DNA from: Casimicrobiaceae bacterium
GTDB taxonomy: Bacteria; Pseudomonadota; Gammaproteobacteria; Burkholderiales; Casimicrobiaceae
Assembly (NCBI GenBank): GCA_026646885.1
Contig: JAPKHK010000004.1
Location: forward strand, 124,001 to 188,000
Length of the DNA: 64,000 bases
Direction: 5' to 3'
Both the position numbers and the translations under genes were made by a program. Below are positions 1 to 7,308 of the stretch, piece by piece (position 1 is the stretch's first letter; the number at the start of each line of letters is the position of its first letter). The notes below the pieces were generated by a model. It worked only from the letters and a program-made list of their open reading frames with translations, made no database searches and was not told the DNA's origin.

Positions 1-503
1 AGCACGGCGCGCGTGCGCGGCGTCCAATGGCGCTCGACCAGCTCCGCCGTGAGCTGGTAAGCCGTTTCCGGACCGACCGCAACGCCCACCGCCCGCCCTT
101 CGAGGACCCGCACGAAGTGGCGATTGCAGGGGTAGCCGGGGTCGGCGAGCAGAACCTCGTCATCGCGATCGACGAGGAGCGCGAAGGCGAGCAAAAGCGC
201 CGCCGAAGATCCGGCGGTGACGATTACCCGCTCGGCATCGACGGCGGCACCGAAATCACTGAAGTACCAATCGGCAATTGCCTGGCGCAAAGAAGGAATC
301 CCCAAGGCCGATGTGTAGTAAAGGTCGCCGGCGGCCAAGCCCCTCCGTGCCGCCTCTAACACTGGCTCGGGCGTGGGGAAATCCGGTTCGCCGATCTCCA
401 TGTGGACGACGCTGCGTCCCGCGGCTTCGAGAGCGCGCGCCGAGGTTTGCACTTCCATGACCTGGAAGGGCGAAATCTCAGCGACGCGGGCAGCGCGATA
501 CAT
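1..503 (-). CDS. PLP-dependent class I/II aminotransferase, N-terminal part
   Basis: The first 167 codons of a minus-strand gene that runs off the left edge. The ATG is at 503-501 and the protein begins MYRAARVAEISPFQ. It carries typical fold-type I aminotransferase N-terminal elements: GEPDFPTP at residues 38-45, the YYTSALGIPSLRQAI stretch near 62-76, an AGSS(A)ALLL cofactor-phosphate segment near 97 and DPGYPCNR near 121-128. The PLP-binding lysine lies in the unseen part, so substrate specificity (aspartate, aromatic or alanine type) cannot be judged. It is divergent from the DUF4124 gene at 639. About 135 bp separate the two starts and must hold both promoters. Confidence 0.85.
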   Translation of the reverse strand, partial: MYRAARVAEISPFQVMEVQTSARALEAAGRSVVHMEIGEPDFPTPEPVLEAARRGLAAGDLYYTSALGIPSLRQAIADWYFSDFGAAVDAERVIVTAGSSAALLLAFALLVDRDDEVLLADPGYPCNRHFVRVLEGRAVGVAVGPETAYQLTAELVERHWTPRTRAV

Positions 504-638
504 AGTAAACTTGGCTATAGGGATACTGCGCATTGTAAGCGAATTGAACCGACAGACCGCGCCTGACTGCAAAATGCCGGAGAAGACCTTGGCACTGCCC
601 GATCCGCTCAAATACTTCTCGCCAGCAGGGCGGGCAGG

Positions 639-1151
639 ATGAAGACGATCGTACCGTGCCGCGCCGCCTCCCTGGCTTTCTCGGCACTCCTCGCTGCCGC
701 GCCGACGGCGGCAACCGTCCATCTGTGCCGAGACAGTGCGGGCAGGAGTGCCTACCAGAGCGAGCCCTGTCCGGCCGGCACGCTGGTTCGCAGCATCGAG
801 GAGGATCGTTCACTCAATGTCCTGCCCTCCTCCCCAGGCCCCGTAACCAAACCCGCGAGCGAAAGCCGCCCAACGGGCGAAATCCATAAGAAATCGAGCG
901 CCAGCAAAAAAGCTAGGGCGGTCGGCGGCGATCCAGCAGAACGGCGCTTCTTGCGTGAAGGCATGGACGAAGCAGAGGTACTGCACAAGATCGGCACGCC
1001 GGACGTGCGTGGCACCGGCCCTGCGCCATCGGGCAGAGGAAAGGCCAAGCGCTGGACTTATCTGCCGGATCCGGGTGACCCACAGACCATTACCACGGTT
1101 TTCTTCCGAGACGGGAAGGTTCTCGCCATCGAGCGCAAGGTGGCGCGCTGA
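639..1151 (+). CDS. Secreted DUF4124-domain protein with BamE/SmpA-like C-terminus
   Basis: A 170-residue protein of unknown function. Residues 1-25 form a signal peptide ending in an Ala-rich stretch. The next segment, C-R-D-x-x-G-x-x-A-Y-Q-S-x-x-C, is the DUF4124 signature with its paired cysteines. After a Ser/Lys/Pro-rich linker, residues about 100-170 contain F-L-R-E-G-M-x-x-A-E-V-L-x-x-I-G-x-P and a later R-W-T-Y strand, resembling the small BamE/SmpA fold. It is probably periplasmic. Its stop codon overlaps the dtd start by one base (TGATG), so the two are likely co-transcribed. Function is not inferred beyond that. Confidence 0.75.
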   Translation: MKTIVPCRAASLAFSALLAAAPTAATVHLCRDSAGRSAYQSEPCPAGTLVRSIEEDRSLNVLPSSPGPVTKPASESRPTGEIHKKSSASKKARAVGGDPAERRFLREGMDEAEVLHKIGTPDVRGTGPAPSGRGKAKRWTYLPDPGDPQTITTVFFRDGKVLAIERKVAR

Positions 1152-1603
1152 TGCGGGTGTTGGTGCAGCGCGTTAGCGAGGCGAGAGTGCTCACCGAGGG
1201 CGTACCACACAGCGCCATCGGGTCCGGGTTATTGCTACTGGTGGGAGTCGCGCCTAGTGATGGCGAGGACGCCATCCAGTGGCTATGCCGCAAGATCGCT
1301 GCGCTGCGGATCTTCGCCGATGAACAGGGGTTAATGAACCGCTCGCTGCAAGAAATGGGGGGCGATGCCCTCGCGGTGAGCCAGTTCACGCTCTACGCCT
1401 CGACCAAGAAAGGCAACCGCCCCTCCTTTACCGCCGCCGCACCCCCGGAAATCGCCGAACCGCTGTTTCGTCGCTTCGTCCTGGCACTCGAAGCTCAATT
1501 GGGCAAACCCGTGCCCACCGGCATCTTTGGCGCGCATATGCACGTGCAGCTTTGCAACGACGGCCCGGTGACCATTTGGCTCGATTCCGAAGCGCGCGAC
1601 TGA
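1151..1603 (+). CDS. dtd: D-aminoacyl-tRNA deacylase
   Basis: 150 residues, the usual length for canonical DTD. It hydrolyses D-aminoacyl-tRNA (and mischarged Gly-tRNA-Ala), recycling tRNA in the cytoplasm. It begins MRVLVQRVSEARV. Both diagnostic motifs are intact: SQFTLYA at residues 77-83 and NDGPVT at 136-141, which contains the cross-subunit Gly-cisPro pair used for chiral proofreading. Its start overlaps the preceding stop, and 61 bp separate it from ccmI. Confidence 0.96.
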   Translation: MRVLVQRVSEARVLTEGVPHSAIGSGLLLLVGVAPSDGEDAIQWLCRKIAALRIFADEQGLMNRSLQEMGGDALAVSQFTLYASTKKGNRPSFTAAAPPEIAEPLFRRFVLALEAQLGKPVPTGIFGAHMHVQLCNDGPVTIWLDSEARD

Positions 1604-1633
1604 CTTGCGGGCACTTGCAGCCGGCACGGCAGG

Positions 1634-1639
1634 TATAAT
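1634..1639 (+). promoter_or_regulatory. Candidate -10 element upstream of ccmI
   Basis: A perfect TATAAT hexamer lies 25 bp before the ccmI start, in the short dtd-ccmI spacer. The nearest TTG-type -35 hexamers (TTGCAG at 1615 and TTGCGG at 1605) are spaced 13 and 23 bp away. Neither is ideal, so a promoter is plausible rather than shown. Confidence 0.35.
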
Positions 1640-1664
1640 TTGTTTTTCCTTCCCACCCCATCCA

Positions 1665-2528
1665 ATGCTGACCTTTCTGCTCGCCGCGGCACTGCTCACC
1701 CTCCTCGCCGCCGCTTTCCTGGCCTGGCCCTTACTGCGCCGCTCCACGGTGGAAGTGACCGCAGCCCAGGCTGCCAACGTCGCCGTATATCGCGATCAGA
1801 AAGCCGAAATCGAGGCGGAATTCGCCAAAGGGGCGATTACCGAGGCCGAGCACGCAGCGGGACTGAAAGAACTGACCGATAGGCTGGCCGAAGATCTCGA
1901 CGCCGCCGCCACCGCTGGGAACGCGGAGGTCGCTTTCACCGAACCCTTCCGGCGCCCATGGCTCGCCCTCGGGCTGGTCCTGGCCCTGCCGCTCCTGGGC
2001 ACGGCGCTGTATGTCAAGTTTGGCAACCCGGCAGCCCTACTTGCCGAGCAATCGCGCCAGGAAGTGCCCTCGCCCGAGGAAATGGCCGAACTCGTCGACC
2101 GTTTGGCCGCGAGGATGGAACAGGATCGCGAGAACCTGAATGGCTGGCTGCTTCTGGCTCGCTCGCAAGGCGCCCTAGGACGCCATAGGGAAGCCGCAGC
2201 CGCTTACGCCCAGGCCGATCGTCTCGCGCCCAACGACCCAGACATCCTCGCGCATTGGGCCAATGCCGAAGCCATGGCAGCCGGCGGGCAACTCGCGGGC
2301 AAGCCCTACGAATTGGCACTCAGAGCGCTGGCGATCGATCCGCAATTCGCTCCGGCCCTGGCTCTAGCCGCCGGCTACGAACTGGCGGCTGGCGCGCTGC
2401 CTGCGGCTCGCGGCAAACTGGCCGCCCTGCTGGCGCAAATCCCCGACGAGTCACCCGAAAAAGCACGAATTGCGGCCTTGATTGCCGAAATCGATGCCGG
2501 GCACCCACCGGCGGCCAAGAAGCCCTAG
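1665..2528 (+). CDS. ccmI: Cytochrome c biogenesis protein CcmI (TPR)
   Basis: 287 residues. Apocytochrome chaperone of the System I (Ccm) pathway, anchored in the inner membrane with a periplasmic TPR domain that binds apocytochrome c C-termini. The start is placed at ATG 1665 because the protein then opens directly with the first membrane helix (MLTFLLAAALLTLLAAAF). The CcmI hallmark region follows (A-V-Y-R-D-Q-x-x-E-I-E-x-E, about residues 40-75), then a second hydrophobic segment near 100-120 and TPR-like helices in the C-terminal half. Unusually, it is not next to ccmH: a histidine kinase gene separates it from ccmA, about 1.8 kb downstream. Confidence 0.92.
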   Translation: MLTFLLAAALLTLLAAAFLAWPLLRRSTVEVTAAQAANVAVYRDQKAEIEAEFAKGAITEAEHAAGLKELTDRLAEDLDAAATAGNAEVAFTEPFRRPWLALGLVLALPLLGTALYVKFGNPAALLAEQSRQEVPSPEEMAELVDRLAARMEQDRENLNGWLLLARSQGALGRHREAAAAYAQADRLAPNDPDILAHWANAEAMAAGGQLAGKPYELALRALAIDPQFAPALALAAGYELAAGALPAARGKLAALLAQIPDESPEKARIAALIAEIDAGHPPAAKKP

Positions 2529-2601
2529 TGGGTCGCTGCTCAAGTTCCGGCGCATTCTTCCGTGAAGTGAAACAGGATGTCCGGACCCCCGAAAGCAAGT
2601 C

Positions 2602-4248
2602 ATGCGCTGCCATCCCCGGCCGCTGCTCCCTTGGCGACGGCACCACGCTGAATGCCAACCCGGCCCGGCGCGCGCGCCGGTGCCGGCAGCGGCGCTCGAA
2701 CGCGATCAGCGCCTCAACGAGCTTGCCGCTCGTGCCGGTGTGTTGCGCACCACGCTCGACCATATGGCCCAGGGCATCAGCGTGGTGGACTCCGACCTCA
2801 GGCTAGTGGCCTGGAATCAGAAATTCCTCGATCTGCTGGGTTTCCCCGAACGCTTCGCCACGGAGCACATCGCCTTCGAGGAATTCGTTCGCTACAACGC
2901 TGAGCGCGGCGAATACGGCCCCGGCGACATCGAAGAACAGGTGCGCGCCCGGGTGGCCGTGGCCCGGCAATTCCAGCCGCACCGCTTCAAGCGCACCCGT
3001 CCCGACGGGAAGGTGATCGAAATCCGTGGCGAGCCCCTGCCCGGCGGCGGTTTCGTCACCACCTACACCGACATCACCGAAAGCGAGCGCGCCGCCGCCG
3101 CACTGCGCAAAAGCGAGGAGCGCTTTCGCGACGTTGCCGAGTTTTCCAATGACTGGTTCTGGGAACAGGATGCCGAGTTCCGTTTCACTTTCGTCTCCGT
3201 CGGCATCTCGAAGATCAGTCTCATCGATCCGGAGCAAGTCATCGGACGAAGACGCTGGGACTTGCCCATTCTGGGTGTGAGCGATGCGGGTTGGACTGAA
3301 CATCGCACCCAACTCGAGCGCCACGAAACCTTCCGTGATTTCGTTTATCAGATGCCTGCCATTGACGGCGGGACGCGCTGGTGCACCATTAGCGGCAAAC
3401 CCGTCTTCGGCGAGGACGGCAGCTTCCAGGGCTATCGGGGCACCGGCCGTGACATCACCGCCCAGAAGCGCAACGAGGACGCCATACATCAGCTCAATCA
3501 CACCCTCGAAGAGAGAGTGCGTGAACGCACCCTGCGCCTTGAAGCCTCTAACCGTGAACTCGAAGCCTTCTCCTATTCAGTCTCTCATGACCTGATGAGC
3601 CCGTTGCGCAGCATCGGCGGCTTTGCCCAAGTGCTTCGCGACCACTATTCCGCCCACCTCGACGCCGGGGGCCTGGACCATCTAGAGCGCATTTTGGCCG
3701 CCACGCGACGCATGGCGCAGCTCATCGACGACATGCTCGCCTTGGGGCGGATCGCTCGCACACCCGTCCATCGGCGCAGTGTCGATTTGACCGAGCTGGC
3801 ACTCGCCGCGGCTGAGGAATTGCGCCGACTGGAACCGCACCCGGTCGAATTCGTGACACCCGGCCCCTTATGGGCGGAGGCCGACCCCTCGCTCTTGCGC
3901 GTGGTGCTCGACAATCTTCTGCGCAACGCCTGGAAATTCACCCGTCCCAGCGCAGCGGCGCGCGTCGAATTTGGTTGTATCGCCAAGGGTCGGGTACGAG
4001 AATTCTTCGTGCACGACAACGGTGTGGGCTTCGACATGCGGTATGCCGACCGGCTTTTTCGGCCCTTCCAGCGCTTGCACTTGCCGGATCAGTTCGAAGG
4101 CAGCGGCATCGGGCTCGCGACGGTCCAGCGCATCGTCGCCCAGCATGGCGGAGAGGTGTGGGCCGAAGCCCACCCTGGCCAGGGTACGCGTTTCTGCTTC
4201 ACTCTCCCGGAACCCAGCGCGGACGTGACCAGAAGCGCCCCGGCTTGA
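2602..4248 (+). CDS. PAS-domain sensor histidine kinase
   Basis: 548 residues from ATG 2602. No transmembrane helix is seen, so it is probably a cytoplasmic sensor. A coiled segment (residues 30-50) leads into a PAS domain (about 52-160) and a second PAS/PAC domain (about 170-290, ending G-R-D-I-T). A coiled linker follows, then HisKA with S-x-S-V-S-H-D-L-M-S-P-L-R (phospho-acceptor His about 329) and a HATPase domain with DNLLRNAWKF (about 437-446), DNGVGFD (472-478) and GSGIGLA (500-506). No response regulator is adjacent. The first 25 residues look non-native. An overlapping frame starting at ATG 2577 reads MSGPPKASHALP and then stops at 2649, and GTG 2680 is another possible start, so the N-terminus is uncertain. 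It sits inside the ccm region with no known link to it. Confidence 0.88.
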   Translation: MRCHPRPLLPWRRHHAECQPGPARAPVPAAALERDQRLNELAARAGVLRTTLDHMAQGISVVDSDLRLVAWNQKFLDLLGFPERFATEHIAFEEFVRYNAERGEYGPGDIEEQVRARVAVARQFQPHRFKRTRPDGKVIEIRGEPLPGGGFVTTYTDITESERAAAALRKSEERFRDVAEFSNDWFWEQDAEFRFTFVSVGISKISLIDPEQVIGRRRWDLPILGVSDAGWTEHRTQLERHETFRDFVYQMPAIDGGTRWCTISGKPVFGEDGSFQGYRGTGRDITAQKRNEDAIHQLNHTLEERVRERTLRLEASNRELEAFSYSVSHDLMSPLRSIGGFAQVLRDHYSAHLDAGGLDHLERILAATRRMAQLIDDMLALGRIARTPVHRRSVDLTELALAAAEELRRLEPHPVEFVTPGPLWAEADPSLLRVVLDNLLRNAWKFTRPSAAARVEFGCIAKGRVREFFVHDNGVGFDMRYADRLFRPFQRLHLPDQFEGSGIGLATVQRIVAQHGGEVWAEAHPGQGTRFCFTLPEPSADVTRSAPA

Positions 4249-4279
4249 TCTAACTGCATGCCGGTGGCCGCGCCTCCGG

Positions 4280-4285
4280 TATAAT
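4280..4285 (+). promoter_or_regulatory. Candidate -10 element upstream of ccmA
   Basis: A TATAAT hexamer in the context CCGGTATAATTCGCC, within the 128-bp spacer between the kinase gene and ccmA and about 92 bp before the ccmA ATG. The context resembles the one before ccmI (GGTATAATT). No convincing -35 is present at 16-18 bp. Confidence 0.35.
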
Positions 4286-4376
4286 TCGCCGTTCCCAATC
4301 TCGCGCCAATGAACTGCACCGCACCGGGCGGCTTGCCGCTCGCCAACCCGCTTGAAGCGATTCGATCCCCAACATC

Positions 4377-5009
4377 ATGCTGCCCCCCGCCACTCTGCTG
4401 GAAGCGCGCCAGCTTTGCGCTCAACGCGGCAATGTCGAACTCTTTCGTGGTCTGTCCTTCGCGGTCACCGAAGGCGAGCTGCTGATCGTGCGCGGACCCA
4501 ACGGCAGCGGCAAGACCACACTCCTACGCATGTTGTGCGGACTGGGGGAACCCGCGGCCGGAAGCATCCTGTGGCGCGGCACGCCGGTGTCGTCCTTCAG
4601 CTCGGCTTTGCGGGAGGGAGTGCTCTATCTTGGCCACGCACCGGCGGTGAAAGACGAACTCACCGCACACGAGAACCTGGAAGTCAACCTCGCGCTCGCC
4701 GGCCTACCCGGCGAGGCGCCCGAAATCGACGACACCTTGCGCCGTGTCGGCTTGTACGCGCGCCGTGGACTCTTGGCACGCCGACTCTCCCAGGGCCAGC
4801 GCCGACGCCTCGGCCTGGCCCGCCTGCTGGCGGCGCAGCAGCCGCTGTGGCTGCTCGACGAACCGGGTGCGGCGCTGGACGCACAGGGCCTGGCGCTGCT
4901 AGCGCAAACCGTGGCCGAGCATCTCAAGCGGGGGGGCGCGGCATTGGTGTCCACGCACCAGGACCTAGGCATACCCGCGGCGCGCGCGCGCGACTTGGTG
5001 TTTCAGTGA
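4377..5009 (+). CDS. ccmA: Heme exporter ATP-binding subunit CcmA
   Basis: 210 residues. ATPase of the CcmABCD complex that releases holo-CcmE from CcmC during cytochrome c maturation. All ABC motifs are intact: Walker A G-P-N-G-S-G-K-T at 40-47, signature LSQGQ at 137-141, Walker B LWLLDE at 157-162 and the H-loop His about 194. It heads the ccmABCDEFGH run. Its TGA overlaps the GTG start of ccmB by four bases (GTGA). Confidence 0.97.
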   Translation: MLPPATLLEARQLCAQRGNVELFRGLSFAVTEGELLIVRGPNGSGKTTLLRMLCGLGEPAAGSILWRGTPVSSFSSALREGVLYLGHAPAVKDELTAHENLEVNLALAGLPGEAPEIDDTLRRVGLYARRGLLARRLSQGQRRRLGLARLLAAQQPLWLLDEPGAALDAQGLALLAQTVAEHLKRGGAALVSTHQDLGIPAARARDLVFQ

Positions 5010-5698
5010 ACGAGCGCGATTTTTTTGGCCCCGGTGAAGCCATCTTGTGGGCACTCAAGCGTGATCTGCGGCTTGCCCTGCGCTCCCGCAGCGAACTGGG
5101 CGTGGCGCTGCTGTTCTTCGTGATCGTGGTAAGCCTTTTTCCGTTGAGCCTCAATCCGGACCCCAGGCTCCTCAAAACGATCGCCCCAGGCATCGCCTGG
5201 GTGAGCGCGCTACTGGCCACGCTGCTCGCCCTGGGGCGCCTGTTCAACAATGACTACGCCGACGGTACGCTGGAGCAGATGCTGCTCTCGCCCCTGCCGC
5301 TGGCCGGCATCGTCGGCGGCAAAATGCTCGCCCACTGGCTCTGCACCGGGCTGCCCCTCGTGCTGGTCTCTCCCTTGATCGCGCTGCAGTTTGGATTGAG
5401 CACCGGAGAGCTGGGGGTGCTGGTATCCTCCTTGCTGCTGGGCACGCCCATCCTGAGCATGCTCGGCGCAATCGGGGCCGCTCTGACCCTGGGCTTGCGC
5501 GCGGCCCCTGTGCTGCTGTCGCTGCTGGTTCTTCCGCTCTACGTCCCGGTGCTGATCTTCGGGGCGGGCGCGGTCGAAGCGCATGCCAACGGACTGGGCG
5601 CGGGAGGGCATCTCTCCTTGCTCGGCGCGGGATCGCTTCTGGCCGGACTCGGCACACCCTGGGCCACGTGCGCGGCACTGCGCATCGCCTACGAATGA
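5006..5698 (+). CDS. ccmB: Heme exporter membrane subunit CcmB
   Basis: 230 residues from GTG 5006 (V-N-E-R-D-F), chosen because it gives the expected length and a GTGA overlap with ccmA. The same frame is open further upstream, but only as an out-of-frame reading of ccmA. It is an integral inner-membrane protein with six predicted helices. Characteristic CcmB features are the cytoplasmic N-terminal R-D-L-x-L-A-x-R-x-R region and the L-E-Q-M-L-L-S-P segment after helix 2. It partners CcmA in the ABC complex. Confidence 0.95.
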   Translation: MNERDFFGPGEAILWALKRDLRLALRSRSELGVALLFFVIVVSLFPLSLNPDPRLLKTIAPGIAWVSALLATLLALGRLFNNDYADGTLEQMLLSPLPLAGIVGGKMLAHWLCTGLPLVLVSPLIALQFGLSTGELGVLVSSLLLGTPILSMLGAIGAALTLGLRAAPVLLSLLVLPLYVPVLIFGAGAVEAHANGLGAGGHLSLLGAGSLLAGLGTPWATCAALRIAYE

Positions 5699-5708
5699 AT
5701 GCAACGGC

Positions 5709-6443
5709 ATGAATCTCTACCACTACGCCTCACCCGCCACTTTCTACCCCCTCGCCGGCAAACTCTGGCCATGGTTTGCGGTGGTCGCCGCGCTGCTTTG
5801 CGTGGCCGGGCTCTATCTGGGCTTCGCGGTGGCACCCACCGACGCACAGCAGGGCGAAGTCTACCGAGTGATCTTCATCCACGTCCCTGCGGCGTGGATG
5901 TCGATGTTTATCTATGTCGTAATGGCGATCTACTGCGCCCTCGGGCTCGCCTTCAAGACGCGGCTTTCGGCGATGATGGCCTCGGCGCTCGCTCCGACCG
6001 GGGCAATGTTCACCATAGTCGCCCTCTGGACCGGGGCATTCTGGGGCAAGCCGACCTGGGGCACCTACTGGGCCTGGGATGCGCGCATGACCTCGGAACT
6101 CATACTGCTCTTTCTCTACCTTGGCTTTCTCGCGCTGCAATCGGCCATCGACGATGCGCGCCGAGCGGACCGTGCCGCAGCGGTGCTGGCCCTGGTGGGC
6201 GTGGTGAACATCCCGATCATCTACTTTTCAGTGAAGTGGTGGAACACCCTGCACCAGGGCGCCAGCGTGAGTCTCACGGCAGCGCCGAAAATGGCGCAGA
6301 CCATGCTCTGGGGTATGCTCCTCGTGGCGCTCGCCGCATGGGCCTACGCCATCGCCATCGCGCTGCTGCGGGTGCGTGCCATCATCATCGAACGTGAACG
6401 CCATGCCGATTGGCTGGTCGAAGCGCTGAAGGCGAACCGATGA
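5709..6443 (+). CDS. ccmC: Heme-handling protein CcmC
   Basis: 244 residues. Inner-membrane protein of the heme-handling family that presents heme to CcmE in the periplasm. The start is at ATG 5709, ten bases after the ccmB stop. The protein has six predicted helices. The tryptophan-rich heme-binding motif reads WGTYWAWDARMTS, and periplasmic histidines flank it (F-I-H-V-P-A-A-W-M and N-T-L-H-Q-G). Its TGA overlaps the ccmD ATG (ATGA). Confidence 0.96.
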   Translation: MNLYHYASPATFYPLAGKLWPWFAVVAALLCVAGLYLGFAVAPTDAQQGEVYRVIFIHVPAAWMSMFIYVVMAIYCALGLAFKTRLSAMMASALAPTGAMFTIVALWTGAFWGKPTWGTYWAWDARMTSELILLFLYLGFLALQSAIDDARRADRAAAVLALVGVVNIPIIYFSVKWWNTLHQGASVSLTAAPKMAQTMLWGMLLVALAAWAYAIAIALLRVRAIIIERERHADWLVEALKANR

Positions 6444-6628
6444 ATTCCGAACTTTTCTCCCTCAGCGGCCACGGCTTCTACATCTGGGGCTCGTACCTCG
6501 TCACCGTGGTGCTGATCGTCGCCGAAATCCTGCTGGTGCGGCAGCGCCGCCGCCGAGCCTTGGAGATCCTGCGACAAGAAGCTGAACTCGCCCATGAAAT
6601 CGCCAAGAGCAATGAAAGCTCGTCATAA
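6440..6628 (+). CDS. ccmD: Heme exporter small subunit CcmD
   Basis: 62 residues from ATG 6440, which overlaps the ccmC stop. A single membrane helix (about residues 13-32, [16 protein letters not shown]) is followed by a basic cytoplasmic RQRRRRA stretch, the standard CcmD topology. CcmD stabilises the CcmABC-CcmE complex and is required for release of heme-loaded CcmE. Its 3' end overlaps the start of ccmE by 17 bp. Confidence 0.93.
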   Translation: MNSELFSLSGHGFYIWGSYLVTVVLIVAEILLVRQRRRRALEILRQEAELAHEIAKSNESSS

Positions 6629-7061
6629 GCGGTTCGCCTGGATTCTTGCTGGACTCGCCGTTCTGGGCGTGGCCGCCGCGCTGATTCTCAACGCCTTCAA
6701 CAGCAGCCTGGTCTTCTATTACTCGCCCACTCAAGTGGTCAACAAGGAAGCCCCGCAGGGTCGCGCCTTTCGCGTGGGCGGACTGGTGGAGGAAGGTAGC
6801 GTGCAACGAAGCAGGGACAGCCTCGAAATCCGCTTCAAGGTAACCGATACCGCGCACACCATCGCTGTGATATACCAGGGCATCCTTCCCGACCTTTTTC
6901 GCGAAGGCAAGGGCGTCGTTGCCCAAGGACGGCTCCAAGCCGATGGCGTTTTCCACGCCTCCGAAGTCCTCGCCAAACATGACGAAAATTACATGCCACC
7001 TGAGGCCGCGCATGCGGTTGAACAAGCCCAGAAGGCTCAGAAATCACTGCTGAAACCATGA
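6612..7061 (+). CDS. ccmE: Cytochrome c-type biogenesis heme chaperone CcmE
   Basis: 149 residues. Membrane-anchored periplasmic heme chaperone. ATG 6612 is preferred over 6594 because it puts the basic M-K-A-R-H-K-R-F segment directly before the anchor helix (about 9-28). An OB-fold follows, with the heme-attachment motif [10 protein letters not shown]. The covalent heme ligand is His about 123 and the conserved Tyr about 127. The C-terminal 22 codons ([14 protein letters not shown]...) and the 3' flank are duplicated 155 bp downstream. Confidence 0.96.
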   Translation: MKARHKRFAWILAGLAVLGVAAALILNAFNSSLVFYYSPTQVVNKEAPQGRAFRVGGLVEEGSVQRSRDSLEIRFKVTDTAHTIAVIYQGILPDLFREGKGVVAQGRLQADGVFHASEVLAKHDENYMPPEAAHAVEQAQKAQKSLLKP

Positions 7062-7093
7062 TGCATTGGCATGTCATTTTGGCGAAGGCTAAC
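6993..7093 (+). repeat. Direct repeat, copy 1 (3' end of ccmE and flank)
   Basis: A 101-bp sequence covering the last 22 codons and stop of ccmE plus 32 bp downstream. It recurs at 7148-7248 with a single mismatch (T at 7079, C at 7234), an exact offset of 155 bp. The near-identity suggests a recent local duplication. Confidence 0.97.
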
Positions 7094-7129
7094 TTGCGCG
7101 ACGCGCAAGTTAAGGGCGCGCAGGCGCCC
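7091..7129 (+). other. Two tandem hairpins between the ccmE repeat copies
   Basis: Within the spacer between the two repeat copies lie two perfect inverted repeats. AACTTGCGCG (7091-7100) pairs with CGCGCAAGTT (7102-7111), and GGGCGC (7114-7119) pairs with GCGCCC (7124-7129) around a GCAG loop. No T-run follows, so a classical terminator is not indicated. They could attenuate transcription between ccmE and ccmF or mark an inserted repeat unit. Confidence 0.6.
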
Positions 7130-7147
7130 AGCCGCAGCCAAAATCAA

Positions 7148-7248
7148 ATGCCACCTGAGGCCGCGCATGCGGTTGAACAAGCCCAGAAGGCTCAGAAATC
7201 ACTGCTGAAACCATGATGCATTGGCATGTCATTCTGGCGAAGGCTAAC
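7148..7248 (+). repeat. Direct repeat, copy 2 (ccmE 3' end remnant)
   Basis: Second copy of the 101-bp repeat. It restores a 22-codon open frame (ATG 7148 to TGA 7216) identical to the CcmE C-terminus, with no ribosome-binding site of note. It is probably a non-functional relic and lengthens the ccmE-ccmF spacer to about 250 bp, in an operon otherwise packed with overlaps. Confidence 0.95.
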
Positions 7249-7308
7249 CGGTGCCACGCGCAATCGCACTAGACCCTTCCTCCTAACCCTCACTTCCACC
7301 CACCCACA

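Noticed and set aside
4352-5005. An extended N-terminus for CcmB reaching back over ccmA
   Set aside because: The extension is an Arg-rich out-of-frame reading of ccmA; GTG 5006 gives the correct CcmB length and start overlap.
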